From an uncultured Pseudomonadota bacterium (GTDB taxonomy: Bacteria; Pseudomonadota; Gammaproteobacteria; Steroidobacterales; Steroidobacteraceae): a stretch of DNA of 32,872 bases. Made by a program: the position numbers and the translations under genes. The stretch is taken from positions 1 through 32,872 of the forward strand of contig CAISEB010000011.1 in NCBI GenBank assembly GCA_903884235.1, given 5' to 3'. The notes beneath the pieces were generated by a model, which did not search any database, was not told where the DNA came from, and was given only the letters and a program-made list of their open reading frames with translations. Below are positions 8,074-16,396 of this stretch, one piece after another. Every line of letters starts with the position of its first letter. Position 1 is the stretch's first letter.

Positions 8074-8327
8074 CCGCCCTGTCCCGCATGCGCGCACCGG
8101 ATTGATTTGAAAGGCAATCCGGCCGGCATCCGCCACCGGCTCCAGGCGCGCATCGGCGCCGGGGCAGGTTCCCCCGCGCCGCACCGATGGGAACGACGAG
8201 CGCGAGCGCCATCGCGGCGTGCACGCCGGGCGCGCCGATGGCCCTGCCGTTGCGCCACGGCCGCGGACCCGGCGGCTGCGGCACGTCGGGGGCCCATGCT
8301 AGGCTCGGAATTCAGGCTCAAATGCCG

Positions 8328-8332
8328 AGGAG
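8328..8332 (+). promoter_or_regulatory. Ribosome-binding site fixing the beta-propeller lipoprotein start
   Basis: aggag lies 5 nt before the ATG at 8338. It selects this start, which begins the lipoprotein signal peptide, over an earlier in-frame opening at 8107. Confidence 0.7.
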
Positions 8333-8337
8333 TTGCG

Positions 8338-10122
8338 ATGCGCAGTGCAGGGAAGCCGTGGAACCTGTTCCCCATTCTCGCGGTGCTCGCCGCGTGCGGC
8401 GGCGGTGGTGGCGGCGGCGGCGGATCGCCCCCACCCCCGGCGACGTACACCATCGGCGGGACCGTCTCCGGCCTCGCCGGCAGTGGCCTCGTGCTGCAGA
8501 ACAATGGCGCGAACGATCTGTCGATCAGCGCGAACGGCAGCTTCACGTTCACGACCGCAGTCGCCCCCGGGGGCGGCTACTCGGTGACGGTCGCGGCCAA
8601 CCCGTCGACGCCGACCCAGACCTGCATCGTCACCGCGGGGTCGGGGTCGGTCGGGAGTGCCAACGTCTCGAGCGTCGCGGTCGCCTGCACCACGAGCAGC
8701 TTCGTGGTCGGCGGCTCGGTGACCGGGCTGACCGGGTCGGGACTGCAGATCCGCAGTGCCGATGGCACGACGCTCACGGTCGGCAACGGCCCGTTCTCGT
8801 TCCCGACGCCTGCGCTGAGCGGTTCCGCCTATCACGCCGCGATCGTCACCCAGCCGTCCTCGCCCACGCAGTACTGCACCGCGAGTGGTGCCCACGGCGT
8901 CGTCGGCGCGAGCGACGTGTCGATGTCGATCACCTGCAACTCGGGGACGGCGCGCTACCTCTACGTGACGGACCTGTTCCACAACACCGTGTACGGGCTC
9001 GCGGTGGACGCGACCACCGGCGCGCTGGCGCCGATCATGGGATCGCCATTCGACACCGGCCAGGGTGCGCAGCCGAGCGTCATCACGCCCTCCGGCAGCT
9101 TCGTCTACGTGCTGAATGAGGGCGACGGCACGATCACGGGGTTCGCCGCCCACGCGGCGACCGGTGCGCTGACGCAGATCGGCGGATCGCCGTTCAGCGT
9201 CACCGGCACCGGCTTCTCGACGTTGCCGACGATGGTCATGGATCCCTCGGGACGCTTCCTGTACGTGCTGGTCGAGGGCACCGGGTCGATCGCGGGCTTC
9301 GCGATCGACCCGACGACCGGCGCGCTGACGCGCTTCATGGGCGCCGATTTCGCGGCGCCCGGGGTCGGCTGGGCCGGGTTCGATCCGCTCGACCGGTTCC
9401 TCTACTACACCGGCACGACACCGAGCGGTACCTATGTCGCGACCGCCCGCATCGACGCGCAGACCGGGGCGCTCGTTCAGGCCGGGACGCAGACGTTCAT
9501 CAGTGGCACGCTGCCGGTGAATCCGCCGCAGGCCGCCGTCAAGCCGTCCGGGAACTTCGTCTACGTGATGATCGGCGACCTCGTCTACCCCGTCTCCCTC
9601 GACCCGGCCACCGGGCAGCCGTCCCAGAGCGACGCGTCGGTGTCCGTCACTGGCGCGAACCACCTGAAGTTCGATCCGTCGGGCCGGTTCCTCTATGTGG
9701 ACAGCATCAACTTCGCGCTCGCCGGGTTCTCGATCGATGCCACGACCGGCGGTCTCACGCCGCTGCCGGGCTCGCCGTACGCGTCCGGCGCGAAGGACAC
9801 GCATGACTTCGATCTCGATCCGCAGGGACACTTCCTCTACCTGCCCGTGCTGGATAACTGGCTGAACGCCTACGCCATCGACGGCACCGCCGGCGCACTC
9901 GCGCCGCTCGGCGCGTCCCCGTACACGGTGGACGCGGCTCCGGCGCAGGTGCGCGTCGACCTGTCGGGGCGCTTCCTGTATCTCGCGAGCTCCGGGACGA
10001 GCACGGTCTCGAGCTTCAGCCTGGATCCCGTCACGGGCGCGGTGACGCTGATCGGGTCGGTGCCGGTGGGCGCGCCGACGAGCATCGCCGCCAGCAATTT
10101 CACGCTCGCCGGGACGCAGTAG
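8338..10122 (+). CDS. Lactonase-like / YVTN-type beta-propeller lipoprotein
   Basis: A 594-residue exported lipoprotein. The signal peptide ends in a lipobox, 'LAAC' (Cys at about residue 20), followed by a run of nine Gly and a Pro-rich linker. Residues of about 35-200 hold two beta-rich repeats ('GGTVSGLAGSGLVLQNNG' and 'GGSVTGLTGSGLQIRSADG'). The remainder is a beta-propeller of repeated blades such as 'RYLYVTDLFHNTVYGLAVD-x-TTGAL' and 'DPSGRFLYVL', typical of the 6-phosphogluconolactonase-like / YVTN families. These surface propellers are common in gamma- and betaproteobacteria and mostly lack an assigned function. No enzymatic role should be assumed. The gene stands alone, and the next gene converges on it. 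Confidence 0.85.
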   Translation: MRSAGKPWNLFPILAVLAACGGGGGGGGGSPPPPATYTIGGTVSGLAGSGLVLQNNGANDLSISANGSFTFTTAVAPGGGYSVTVAANPSTPTQTCIVTAGSGSVGSANVSSVAVACTTSSFVVGGSVTGLTGSGLQIRSADGTTLTVGNGPFSFPTPALSGSAYHAAIVTQPSSPTQYCTASGAHGVVGASDVSMSITCNSGTARYLYVTDLFHNTVYGLAVDATTGALAPIMGSPFDTGQGAQPSVITPSGSFVYVLNEGDGTITGFAAHAATGALTQIGGSPFSVTGTGFSTLPTMVMDPSGRFLYVLVEGTGSIAGFAIDPTTGALTRFMGADFAAPGVGWAGFDPLDRFLYYTGTTPSGTYVATARIDAQTGALVQAGTQTFISGTLPVNPPQAAVKPSGNFVYVMIGDLVYPVSLDPATGQPSQSDASVSVTGANHLKFDPSGRFLYVDSINFALAGFSIDATTGGLTPLPGSPYASGAKDTHDFDLDPQGHFLYLPVLDNWLNAYAIDGTAGALAPLGASPYTVDAAPAQVRVDLSGRFLYLASSGTSTVSSFSLDPVTGAVTLIGSVPVGAPTSIAASNFTLAGTQ

Positions 10123-10143
10123 CGACGGCGAAGGCAGGGTCGA

Positions 10144-10163
10144 CGCCGGCATCCGGGCCGGCG
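10144..10163. terminator. Hairpin between convergent genes
   Basis: A 7-bp perfect GC stem, cgccggc (10144-10150) with gccggcg (10157-10163), lies between the stop codons of the propeller lipoprotein and the permease. No T-run follows on either strand, so terminator function is only possible. Confidence 0.35.
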
Positions 10164-10179
10164 CACCCGGCCCGGTCGC

Positions 10180-11163
10180 TCACCGGGCGAGGACGGCGCT
10201 GGCCACGGCCGCGTACAGCGGGATCCCGACGAGGATGTTCAGCGGGAACGTCACGCCGAGCGACAGCCCGAAGTAGAGCGGGGGTCGCGCCTCCGGGATC
10301 GCGTAGCGCAGTACCGCGGGCACCGCGATGTAGGATGCGCTCGCACCCAGCACCATCAGGAGCGTGGCGTCCCCGGCATCGGCACCGACCAGGATGGCGA
10401 GCGCGAGCGCGATCGCAGCGTGCACGACGGGCCCGGCGATGGCATAGGCGACGAGCCAGGGCGAGGTGCCCTTCAGCTGCGGCAGGTTGCGGGCCGTCAG
10501 CAGCCCCATGTCGAGCAGGAAGAACGCCAGCAGTCCCTTGAACAGGTCGACCGAGAACGGCTGCAGCGCCGCCTTGCCCGCCTCGCCACTCAACAGGCCC
10601 ACTGCCATCGAGCCGAGCAGCAGCAGCTGGGCGCCATCCGTCAGCGATTCGTGCAGGACCCCGCCGATCGACATGCCGGGCGGCGTCGCCGCGCCCGGGT
10701 GGGCCCGCGCGCTCGCGCGCTTGCGCAGGGCGCCCGCGGCCAGCACGGCAAGGATGATCGCGGGCGATTCCATCAGCGCCATCGCCGCGGCCATGTGCCC
10801 GCCGTACGGGATCGCGCGGCCGTCCAGGTACTGGGTCGTGGTCACGAACGTCACGGCGCTCACCGAGCCGTAGGTCGCGGCGATCGCGGCGGCGTCGAAG
10901 GCGGGAACGACCCGCTTGAGCGCCTGGTATCCGATCGCGGGCACGATCAGCGCGAGCGCGACCGCGGCGCCGAGCTCGGCACCGACCCGGGGGGTCAGCC
11001 CGGAGTGGGCGAGTGCGAAGCCGCCCTTCAGGCCGAGCGCCATCAGCAGGTACAGCGACAGGAATCGGGAGATCGGCTGCGGGATCTCGAGGTTCGAGCG
11101 CAGCGCGCCCGCGAGCAGGCCGAACAGGAAGAACAGGATCGCCGGATCGAGCAGGTTGCGCAT
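10180..11163 (-). CDS. SbtA-like sodium-dependent bicarbonate permease
   Basis: A 327-residue polytopic membrane protein of the SbtA / DUF897 family, whose cyanobacterial members import HCO3- with Na+. Recognisable segments are 'LLMALGLKGGFAL' (about 39-51), 'AATYGSVSAVTFVTTTQYL' (about 94-112), 'MESPAIILAVLAAG' (about 130-143), 'AFFLLDMGLLTARNL' and 'GASASYIAVPAVLRYAIPEA' (about 275-294). The two halves resemble each other, as expected for the inverted-repeat fold. A ggagg site lies 5 nt before the ATG. The gene diverges from a CbbR/CmpR-like LysR gene, which suggests control by carbon status. The direct SbtB partner is not next to it. The family is clear; bicarbonate as substrate is inferred from family and neighbour. 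Confidence 0.85.
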   Translation of the reverse strand: MRNLLDPAILFFLFGLLAGALRSNLEIPQPISRFLSLYLLMALGLKGGFALAHSGLTPRVGAELGAAVALALIVPAIGYQALKRVVPAFDAAAIAATYGSVSAVTFVTTTQYLDGRAIPYGGHMAAAMALMESPAIILAVLAAGALRKRASARAHPGAATPPGMSIGGVLHESLTDGAQLLLLGSMAVGLLSGEAGKAALQPFSVDLFKGLLAFFLLDMGLLTARNLPQLKGTSPWLVAYAIAGPVVHAAIALALAILVGADAGDATLLMVLGASASYIAVPAVLRYAIPEARPPLYFGLSLGVTFPLNILVGIPLYAAVASAVLAR

Positions 11164-11168
11164 GGGTG

Positions 11169-11173
11169 CCTCC
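11169..11173 (-). promoter_or_regulatory. Ribosome-binding site of the bicarbonate permease gene
   Basis: ggagg on the minus strand (cctcc on +), 5 nt before the ATG at 11163. It supports the chosen start. Confidence 0.7.
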
Positions 11174-11201
11174 GTTCGCGGCGGATGGTACGCACGGCCA
11201 T

Positions 11202-11251
11202 GAATCGTGGATAATCGATTCCAAAGCGGACTTATATAGAGTTTTATCTAT
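11202..11251. promoter_or_regulatory. Divergent regulatory region with candidate LysR operators
   Basis: This AT-rich stretch between the permease and the LysR gene stands out from its GC-rich surroundings. It has two dyads: gaatcg (11202-11207) with cgattc (11216-11221), spacer 8, and ataga (11236-11240) with tctat (11247-11251), spacer 6, which touches the LysR start codon. LysR regulators typically bind such dyads next to their own divergent gene. The assignment is by position and symmetry only. Confidence 0.55.
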
Positions 11252-12149
11252 GAATGTGACCTTCCGGCAGCTGCGCCTCTTCCTCGCGCTCGCCGAGACC
11301 GGCAGCGTGAGCGCGGCGGCAAGGCGCGTGCATGTCACGCAGCCGACCGCCTCGATGCAGCTGCGCGACGTGACCCGCGCCGTCGGTGTCCCGCTCTACG
11401 ACGTCGTCTCGCGGCGCGTCCAGCTGACCGCGACAGGCGTCGAACTCGCCCGGACGGCGCGCGCGATCACGGCGGAGTGGGGCGCGTTCGAGCAGCGCGT
11501 CGACGCGCTGCACGGGCTGACGCGCGGGCGGCTCAGCGTCGCGCTGGTCAGCACCGCGAAGTACTTCGTGCCGCGCCTGCTCGGCGCCTTCTGCGCGGCG
11601 CACCCGGACGTGGAGCTCTCGCTCGAGGTGCTCAACCGGGACGGTGTCGTGGCACGGCTGCGCGAGAATCGCGACGACCTCTACGTCATGTCGACGCCGC
11701 CGCGGGACATCCGTCTGGACAAGGCCTCGTTCCTGCCGAACCCGCTCGTCGTGATCGCGGCGGCCAGCCATCCACTCGCCGCACGGCGGCGACTCGGACT
11801 TCCCGACCTCGCGGGCAGCCGGTTCATCCTGCGCGAACGGGGATCCGGGACGCGCATGGCGGTCGACGCGCACTTCCGGCGCCACCGCTTCAAGCCGGAA
11901 CTGCGGCTCGAGCTCGGCAGCAACGAGGCGATCCGCGAGGCGGTGGCGGGCAACCTCGGCATCGCCGTGCTTTCGCGCCACGCGCTGCCTGCCCGGCCGC
12001 AGGAACAGGGCGTGGCGATCCTGCCGGTGCGCGGCTTCCCGATCGCGTCGGCCTGGTACGTCGTCCACCCGTCGGTGCGGCACCTGTCGCCGATCGCGCG
12101 GGTCTTCCGCCAGCACCTGCTGCGTGCGGCGGATCCCGGCGGCGCATGA
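11250..12149 (+). CDS. LysR-type regulator, CbbR/CmpR-like
   Basis: A 299-residue LysR-family transcription factor. The N-terminal winged helix (about residues 1-60) reads 'TFRQLRLFLALAETGSVSAAA' with the recognition helix 'VTQPTASMQLRDVTRAVG'. The effector domain (about 90-295) begins 'GRLSVALVSTAKYFVPRLLGAFCAAHP', and 'DDLYVMSTPP' matches the 'D-L-x-I-M-x-x-PP' pattern of CbbR and CmpR, which control Calvin-cycle and bicarbonate-uptake genes. Divergence from an SbtA-like permease supports that subgroup. It probably regulates the permease and itself through the dyads in the shared 86-bp gap. Assignment to the subfamily is inferred; LysR membership is certain. Confidence 0.88.
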   Translation: MNVTFRQLRLFLALAETGSVSAAARRVHVTQPTASMQLRDVTRAVGVPLYDVVSRRVQLTATGVELARTARAITAEWGAFEQRVDALHGLTRGRLSVALVSTAKYFVPRLLGAFCAAHPDVELSLEVLNRDGVVARLRENRDDLYVMSTPPRDIRLDKASFLPNPLVVIAAASHPLAARRRLGLPDLAGSRFILRERGSGTRMAVDAHFRRHRFKPELRLELGSNEAIREAVAGNLGIAVLSRHALPARPQEQGVAILPVRGFPIASAWYVVHPSVRHLSPIARVFRQHLLRAADPGGA

Positions 12150-12159
12150 CGCCGGCGGC

Positions 12160-12618
12160 TCAGAGCGTGCGCGTCAGGAACACGCGGTTCGGGTCGGCCC
12201 GGTAGTCGCCGAACGGCGGGCACTCGAGGAAGCCGTGCGCCCGGTACAGGGCGCGCGCCGGCGCGAAATACTCCCACGAGCCGGTCTCGAGGCCGACCCG
12301 CTCGAGCCCCATGGACCGCGCCAGGTCGACGAGGTGCAGCAGCATCGCGCGGCCAATGCCGCGACGCCGGTGCGTGGCGGCGGTGTGCATGGATTTCAGC
12401 TCCCCCGCTGCGGGCGACAGGATGCGCAACGCGCCGATCCCGGCGAGCTGCGCGCCGTCCCAGGCGGCACGGACGTGCAGGTCGGCCGCGCGCAGCGCCG
12501 CGACGTCGAGCGCATGGGCACTCCCGGCCGCGGTCTGTGCGCGCGCCGTCTCGGCGTGGAATTGCAGCAGCGCGACGACGCGGGAATCGTCGAGGTCCGC
12601 CGGCACGATCCGCAGCAT
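12160..12618 (-). CDS. GNAT family N-acetyltransferase
   Basis: A 152-residue single-domain acetyltransferase of the GNAT fold. The acetyl-CoA loop is 'HRRRGIGRAMLLHL' (R/Q-x-x-G-x-G/A). It is followed by 'LVDLARSMGLERVGLETGSWEYFAPARALYRAHGF' and the C-terminal 'GDYRADPNRVFLTRTL', a pattern of the YsnE-like subgroup. The ATG at 12618 begins 'MLRIVPADLDD', the normal N-terminal strand, so the longer upstream frame is not used. The substrate is unknown. It converges with the LysR gene (10-nt gap) and lies 169 nt downstream of sorB. That gap shows no gene. Confidence 0.85.
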   Translation of the reverse strand: MLRIVPADLDDSRVVALLQFHAETARAQTAAGSAHALDVAALRAADLHVRAAWDGAQLAGIGALRILSPAAGELKSMHTAATHRRRGIGRAMLLHLVDLARSMGLERVGLETGSWEYFAPARALYRAHGFLECPPFGDYRADPNRVFLTRTL

Positions 12619-12787
12619 GTCCAAGCTCACGACGCGAACACCCCCGCCCGCCAGCCACCCGCCCGGCTCGCCGCGGCACGGATTGACGGCACGATGGCAA
12701 GCCGCAGGACGCGTCGCCGCTTCACGCAGGGCCCTCCATGGATCGCGCGCCAACCCGGTCCGTCCCCGGACCGGAGGTGGGTGCCGC

Positions 12788-13081
12788 TCAGTCCGGGACG
12801 CCGTACTCGCGCGCGAGGTAGGCGACGAGCGCCGCGGCGTCCGCGTCGCTGATCGGTGCACCCATCACGGCGGTCATCTTCTTGACCTCGGCTTCCCAGC
12901 CCGCGCGCTTGAGGAACGGCGAGTTCATCTGGATGTAGTCGAGGCTGTGGCAGCCGCTGCAGTTCGCGACGAGCAGCCCGCGCTCCGCGCCGTCCTTCAT
13001 CCGGATCGACCGCTCGTCGGCGCTGCCGGCGAACGGAACGGCGAGCGCGGCGAGCAGGACCCACGTGCGGATCGTGTCCAT
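12788..13081 (-). CDS. sorB: Sulfite dehydrogenase cytochrome c subunit
   Basis: A 97-residue periplasmic monohaem cytochrome c. A signal peptide (about residues 1-21) ends 'AGSA'. The haem site is 'CSGCH' (41-45), and Met69 or Met73 in 'KKMTAVMGAPI' is the likely distal ligand. The C-terminal 'D-A-x-ALVAYLAREYG' helix is typical of small c-type cytochromes of this group. It starts 5 nt after the sorA stop codon. In SorAB enzymes this subunit takes electrons from the molybdenum subunit and passes them to cytochrome c or an oxidase. The assignment depends on the neighbour and size as well as the haem motif. Confidence 0.87.
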   Translation of the reverse strand: MDTIRTWVLLAALAVPFAGSADERSIRMKDGAERGLLVANCSGCHSLDYIQMNSPFLKRAGWEAEVKKMTAVMGAPISDADAAALVAYLAREYGVPD

Positions 13082-13086
13082 GCGCG

Positions 13087-14292
13087 TCACTCCGCCTCCA
13101 GCGCCAGGCGCTGGATCACGTTGTTGTGGTAGCCGGGGCCATTGAAGATCAGCTTGTCGACCTGCGTCGCGCCGACGCCGTTGCTCGCGCGCGCGGACAG
13201 CACGTGACCGCCGCGGGCCGGCGTGAACGAGTACGACCAGGGCCGGAAGGAGAACCGCCCGGCGTCGCTGCCGAGTTCCGCAGCCTGCCACGAGCGTCCG
13301 CCGTCGAGGGAGACATCGACCGAGCGGATGCCGAAGCCGCCATCCCAGGCGATGCCGGCGACCGTCGTCGGCGTGCCGGCGCGGATGTGCTGGCCCTCGA
13401 GGTGGGAGGTGATCAGCGAGTTCACGACCATTTCGGTGATCGGCGTCGTGTCCGCGTTCTCCTGGGTCGTGAAGCGGTCGACGACGGGGAACTTGCCCTT
13501 CGGGATGCGGTAGGCCTTCTGCATCCAGAAGCCCTCGAGCGGCTTGCGCAGCGCGCGGATCGAAACGACCTTCTTCATCCAGTAGGTCGCCGTCCAGCCC
13601 GGCACCACGATGCGGGCCGGCGCGCCGTTCAGGTGCGGCAGCGGTTCGCCGTTCATCTCGTAGGCGATGAGGGTGTTCTCGTCCAGCGCCTTCCACGCCG
13701 GGATGCTCTTGATGAAGTCCGGCGTCTTCTCGAGCGCGCCCTGGTCGGCACCGTCGAAGGCGACCTCGACCGCGTCGGCGGCGATGCCTGCCTTCGCGAG
13801 CACGTCCTTCAGGCGCACGCCCGCCCAGCGCGCATTGCCCATCGCGCCACTGCCCCACTGCACGCCCGCGACGTGCGGGTCCGACAGTCCCCGCCGGTTG
13901 CCGGCGCACTGGCAGACGGCCACGACCTCGACGCGCTCGAAGCCGTGCTTCAGATCCTCGAGCGACAGCTCGAGCGGGGTCGCCGCCGCGTCGCCGGCGA
14001 CCGAGAGCCGCCAGTCGCGCGGATCGATCTCCGGGATCGAGGCCAGGTGCCAGCGCACGAAGAAGCGGTCGTTGGGCGTCAGCAGCGAGGCGTACTCGCC
14101 AATCGGGGTTTCGTAATTGGGTGGCCGGAAGCTGCGCTTGATCAGCGGCCGCTTGCCCGGCAGCACGCCGAGCTCCTCGCCGGCGAGCGCGCCGGCGGGC
14201 AGGGCCGCGAAGGCGGCGCGCGGCAGCAGCAAGGGACCCGCCGCGAGCGCGGCGCCGCCGGCCATGCCACGTACGAACGAGCGTCGGTCCAT
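13087..14292 (-). CDS. sorA: Molybdopterin-dependent sulfite dehydrogenase, catalytic subunit
   Basis: A 401-residue periplasmic sulfite oxidase family enzyme that oxidises sulfite to sulfate at a molybdenum cofactor. The N-terminus has a Tat signal ('RRSFVRG' then a hydrophobic stretch, cut near 'AAFA', residue 29), as expected for export with the cofactor inserted. The Moco-binding Cys is Cys129 in 'CQCAGNRRG'. Further family features are 'FFVRWHLASIPEIDP', 'GVQWGSGAMGNARWAGV' and the C-terminal dimerisation-type Ig domain ('GIAWDGGFGIRSVDVSLDGGRSW'). With the cytochrome gene following it, this is a SorAB-type enzyme feeding electrons to the respiratory chain. It faces a divergent GNAT gene across 165 bp with no recognisable gene. 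Confidence 0.92.
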   Translation of the reverse strand: MDRRSFVRGMAGGAALAAGPLLLPRAAFAALPAGALAGEELGVLPGKRPLIKRSFRPPNYETPIGEYASLLTPNDRFFVRWHLASIPEIDPRDWRLSVAGDAAATPLELSLEDLKHGFERVEVVAVCQCAGNRRGLSDPHVAGVQWGSGAMGNARWAGVRLKDVLAKAGIAADAVEVAFDGADQGALEKTPDFIKSIPAWKALDENTLIAYEMNGEPLPHLNGAPARIVVPGWTATYWMKKVVSIRALRKPLEGFWMQKAYRIPKGKFPVVDRFTTQENADTTPITEMVVNSLITSHLEGQHIRAGTPTTVAGIAWDGGFGIRSVDVSLDGGRSWQAAELGSDAGRFSFRPWSYSFTPARGGHVLSARASNGVGATQVDKLIFNGPGYHNNVIQRLALEAE

Positions 14293-14457
14293 CGGCGGTC
14301 CCCTGTCGCGACTGCCGGCGCTCTGGCCGCCGGTGGACGGAAATTACCACGCCGGACGCGTCGGCGGCGACGGTGCCGCGGGCCCGTTCCGGTATGCTCG
14401 GGTCCGGGACGGCATCGCGCCCGCCGATGCGCCGCCCGGACCCCGGAGAGTGCCGCG

Positions 14458-14901
14458 ATGACCGCCATCACGCCCCTGTGCGCGACCGAATTCGACGACT
14501 GGCTGCCGCTCTGGCAGGGGTACCTGCAGTTCTACAAGGCCGAGGTCGCCGCCGCGACGACCGCCGTGACGTTCCAGCGCCTCACCGGTGGCGCGGAGCC
14601 GATGGGCGGCTTCATCGCACGCGACGGCGCGGGCGCCGCAGTCGGCATCGTGCACTGGATCCGCCATCGCTCGTGCTGGACGGTCGGCGACTACTGCTAC
14701 CTGCAGGACCTGTTCGTGGCGCCGACGTGCCGCGCTGGTGGCATCGGTCGCCTGCTGATCGATGCGGTGTACGGGCACGCGAGCACCCTCGGCTGCTCGC
14801 GCGTCTGGTGGCTGACGCACGAGACCAACACCGATGCCATGCACCTCTACGACAAGGTCGCGACACGGTCGGGGTTCGTGCAGTACCGCAAGATGCTCTG
14901 A
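14458..14901 (+). CDS. GNAT family N-acetyltransferase
   Basis: A 147-residue GNAT acetyltransferase. 'DYCYLQDLFVAPTCRAGGIGRLLIDAVYGHA' contains the acetyl-CoA-binding R-x-x-G-I-G loop. 'LTHETNTDAMHLYDKVATRSGFVQYRKML' is the C-terminal 'N-x-x-A-x-x-LY-x-x-x-G-F' segment. A cggagag stretch 7 nt before the ATG is a likely ribosome-binding site. The substrate is unknown. It lies 21 nt before glcD on the same strand and may be co-transcribed with the glycolate oxidase genes, but nothing in its sequence links it to that pathway. Confidence 0.87.
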   Translation: MTAITPLCATEFDDWLPLWQGYLQFYKAEVAAATTAVTFQRLTGGAEPMGGFIARDGAGAAVGIVHWIRHRSCWTVGDYCYLQDLFVAPTCRAGGIGRLLIDAVYGHASTLGCSRVWWLTHETNTDAMHLYDKVATRSGFVQYRKML

Positions 14902-14922
14902 CGTGCGGTTCCTGGCCGACGC

Positions 14923-16395
14923 ATGACCGCCATGATCCCCGCACCCCGTGATGACATCCTCGCGGCGCTGCGCGCCTGCCTGCCGGGCGATGCGCTGCTC
15001 ACGGAACAGGCCGAGCTCGCCCCGTACGAATGCGACGGGCTGTCGGCCCTCGCGCGGCGACCGCTCGCGGTGGCGTTGCCGAAGACGGAGGCCGAGGTCG
15101 TGGCCGTGCTCGCGTGCTGCCGCCGATTCGACGTGCCGGTCGTCGCGCGCGGCGCCGGGACGGGGCTGTCCGGCGGTGCGCTACCCCATCCCGAGGGCGT
15201 CGTGCTGTCGCTCGCGCGGCTGAACCGGATCCTCGCGATCGACGCGGCCGCCGGCACCGCCCGCGTCGAGCCCGGCGTGCGCAACCTCGCGCTGTCGGAG
15301 GCCGCGGCGCCGCATGGCCTCTACTACGCGCCGGATCCGTCCTCGCAGATCGCCTGCACGATCGGCGGCAACGTCGCCGAGAACTCGGGCGGCGTGCACT
15401 GCCTGAAGTACGGCCTCACGCTGCACAACGTGGTCGGTGTGCGGGGCTACACGAGCGACGGCGACGAGCTCGTGCTCGGCGCGGGCGCCCCGGACGGTCC
15501 CGGGCTCGACCTGCTGCCGATCGTCATCGGCTCCGAGGGCATGCTGCTCGTCCTCGTCGAGGTCACGGTCCGGCTGCTGCCGCGACCGCCGCTCGCGCGG
15601 GTTGCCATGGCGTCGTTCCCCGACGTCGGCCGCGCCTGCGATGCGGTCGCGCAGATCATCGCCGCCGGCATCGTGCCAGCCGGCCTCGAGATGATGGATC
15701 GCGGCGCGGCCGCGGCCGTCGAGCCGTTCTGCGGGGCGGGCTACGACCTCGATGCGGCGGCGATCCTGCTGGTCGAATCCGACGGCACGCCCGCCGAGGT
15801 CGAGGACGAGATCGCGCGCGTCGGCGCGATCGTGCGCGCGGCCGGCGCATCCGCGGTCCGGGTATCGCGCGACGAGGCCGAGCGCATTCGGCTCTGGTCG
15901 GGCCGCAAGAACGCGTTCCCGGCGGCCGGGCGCATCTCGCCCGACTACTACTGCATGGACGGCACGATCCCGCGCAAGCACCTGGCGCGGATGCTCGATG
16001 CCATCGCGGCGATGGCAGGGCGATACGGTCTGCGCTGCATCAACGTGTTCCACGCCGGCGACGGCAACCTGCACCCGCTGATCCTGTTCGATGCCAACGC
16101 GCCGGGCGAGTGGCCCCGTGCCGAGGCGTTCGGGGCCGAGATCCTCGAGCTCTGCGTCGAGCTCGGCGGCACGATCACCGGCGAGCACGGCGTCGGCGAG
16201 GAAAAGCTCGGCTCGATGTGCGTGCAGTTCTCGCCCGCCGAGCGCGGTGTGTTCCTCGCGGTCAAGGCGGCGTTCGACCCGGCCGGCATCCTGAACCCCG
16301 GCAAGGTGATCCCGACGCTGCATCGCTGCGCGGAGTACGGGCGGATGCGCGTGCACCGCGGCGCCACGCCGTTCGCCCACCTCGAGCGGTTCTGA
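14923..16395 (+). CDS. glcD: Glycolate oxidase, FAD-linked subunit GlcD
   Basis: GlcD is the catalytic flavoprotein of the membrane-associated glycolate dehydrogenase, which oxidises glycolate to glyoxylate and passes electrons to quinone. The 490-residue protein has the PCMH-type FAD domain: 'VARGAGTGLSGGALP' (about 74-88) and 'PDPSSQIACTIGGNVAENSGGVHCLKYG' (about 138-165). The FAD-linked oxidase C-terminal domain contains 'INVFHAGDGNLHPLILFD' and 'GEHGVGEEK'. The length matches the family (about 500). glcE follows after 1 nt, so the three genes form a tight unit. In autotrophs this enzyme recycles glycolate from 2-phosphoglycolate, a Rubisco by-product; it can also serve growth on glycolate. 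Confidence 0.95.
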   Translation: MTAMIPAPRDDILAALRACLPGDALLTEQAELAPYECDGLSALARRPLAVALPKTEAEVVAVLACCRRFDVPVVARGAGTGLSGGALPHPEGVVLSLARLNRILAIDAAAGTARVEPGVRNLALSEAAAPHGLYYAPDPSSQIACTIGGNVAENSGGVHCLKYGLTLHNVVGVRGYTSDGDELVLGAGAPDGPGLDLLPIVIGSEGMLLVLVEVTVRLLPRPPLARVAMASFPDVGRACDAVAQIIAAGIVPAGLEMMDRGAAAAVEPFCGAGYDLDAAAILLVESDGTPAEVEDEIARVGAIVRAAGASAVRVSRDEAERIRLWSGRKNAFPAAGRISPDYYCMDGTIPRKHLARMLDAIAAMAGRYGLRCINVFHAGDGNLHPLILFDANAPGEWPRAEAFGAEILELCVELGGTITGEHGVGEEKLGSMCVQFSPAERGVFLAVKAAFDPAGILNPGKVIPTLHRCAEYGRMRVHRGATPFAHLERF

Positions 16396-16396
16396 G

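Noticed and set aside
7973-8284. Minus-strand frame encoding 'GERIELPTFGLQNRCTTAVL'
   Set aside because: That phrase is the familiar antisense translation of a tRNA gene, often mis-annotated as a protein. The tRNA-Thr at 7999-8073 explains it.
7838-8337. Integration of a mobile element at tRNA-Thr
   Set aside because: No integrase, direct repeat of the tRNA 3' end or transposase fragment was found nearby. Only the possible permease scrap is odd, and it is reported separately.
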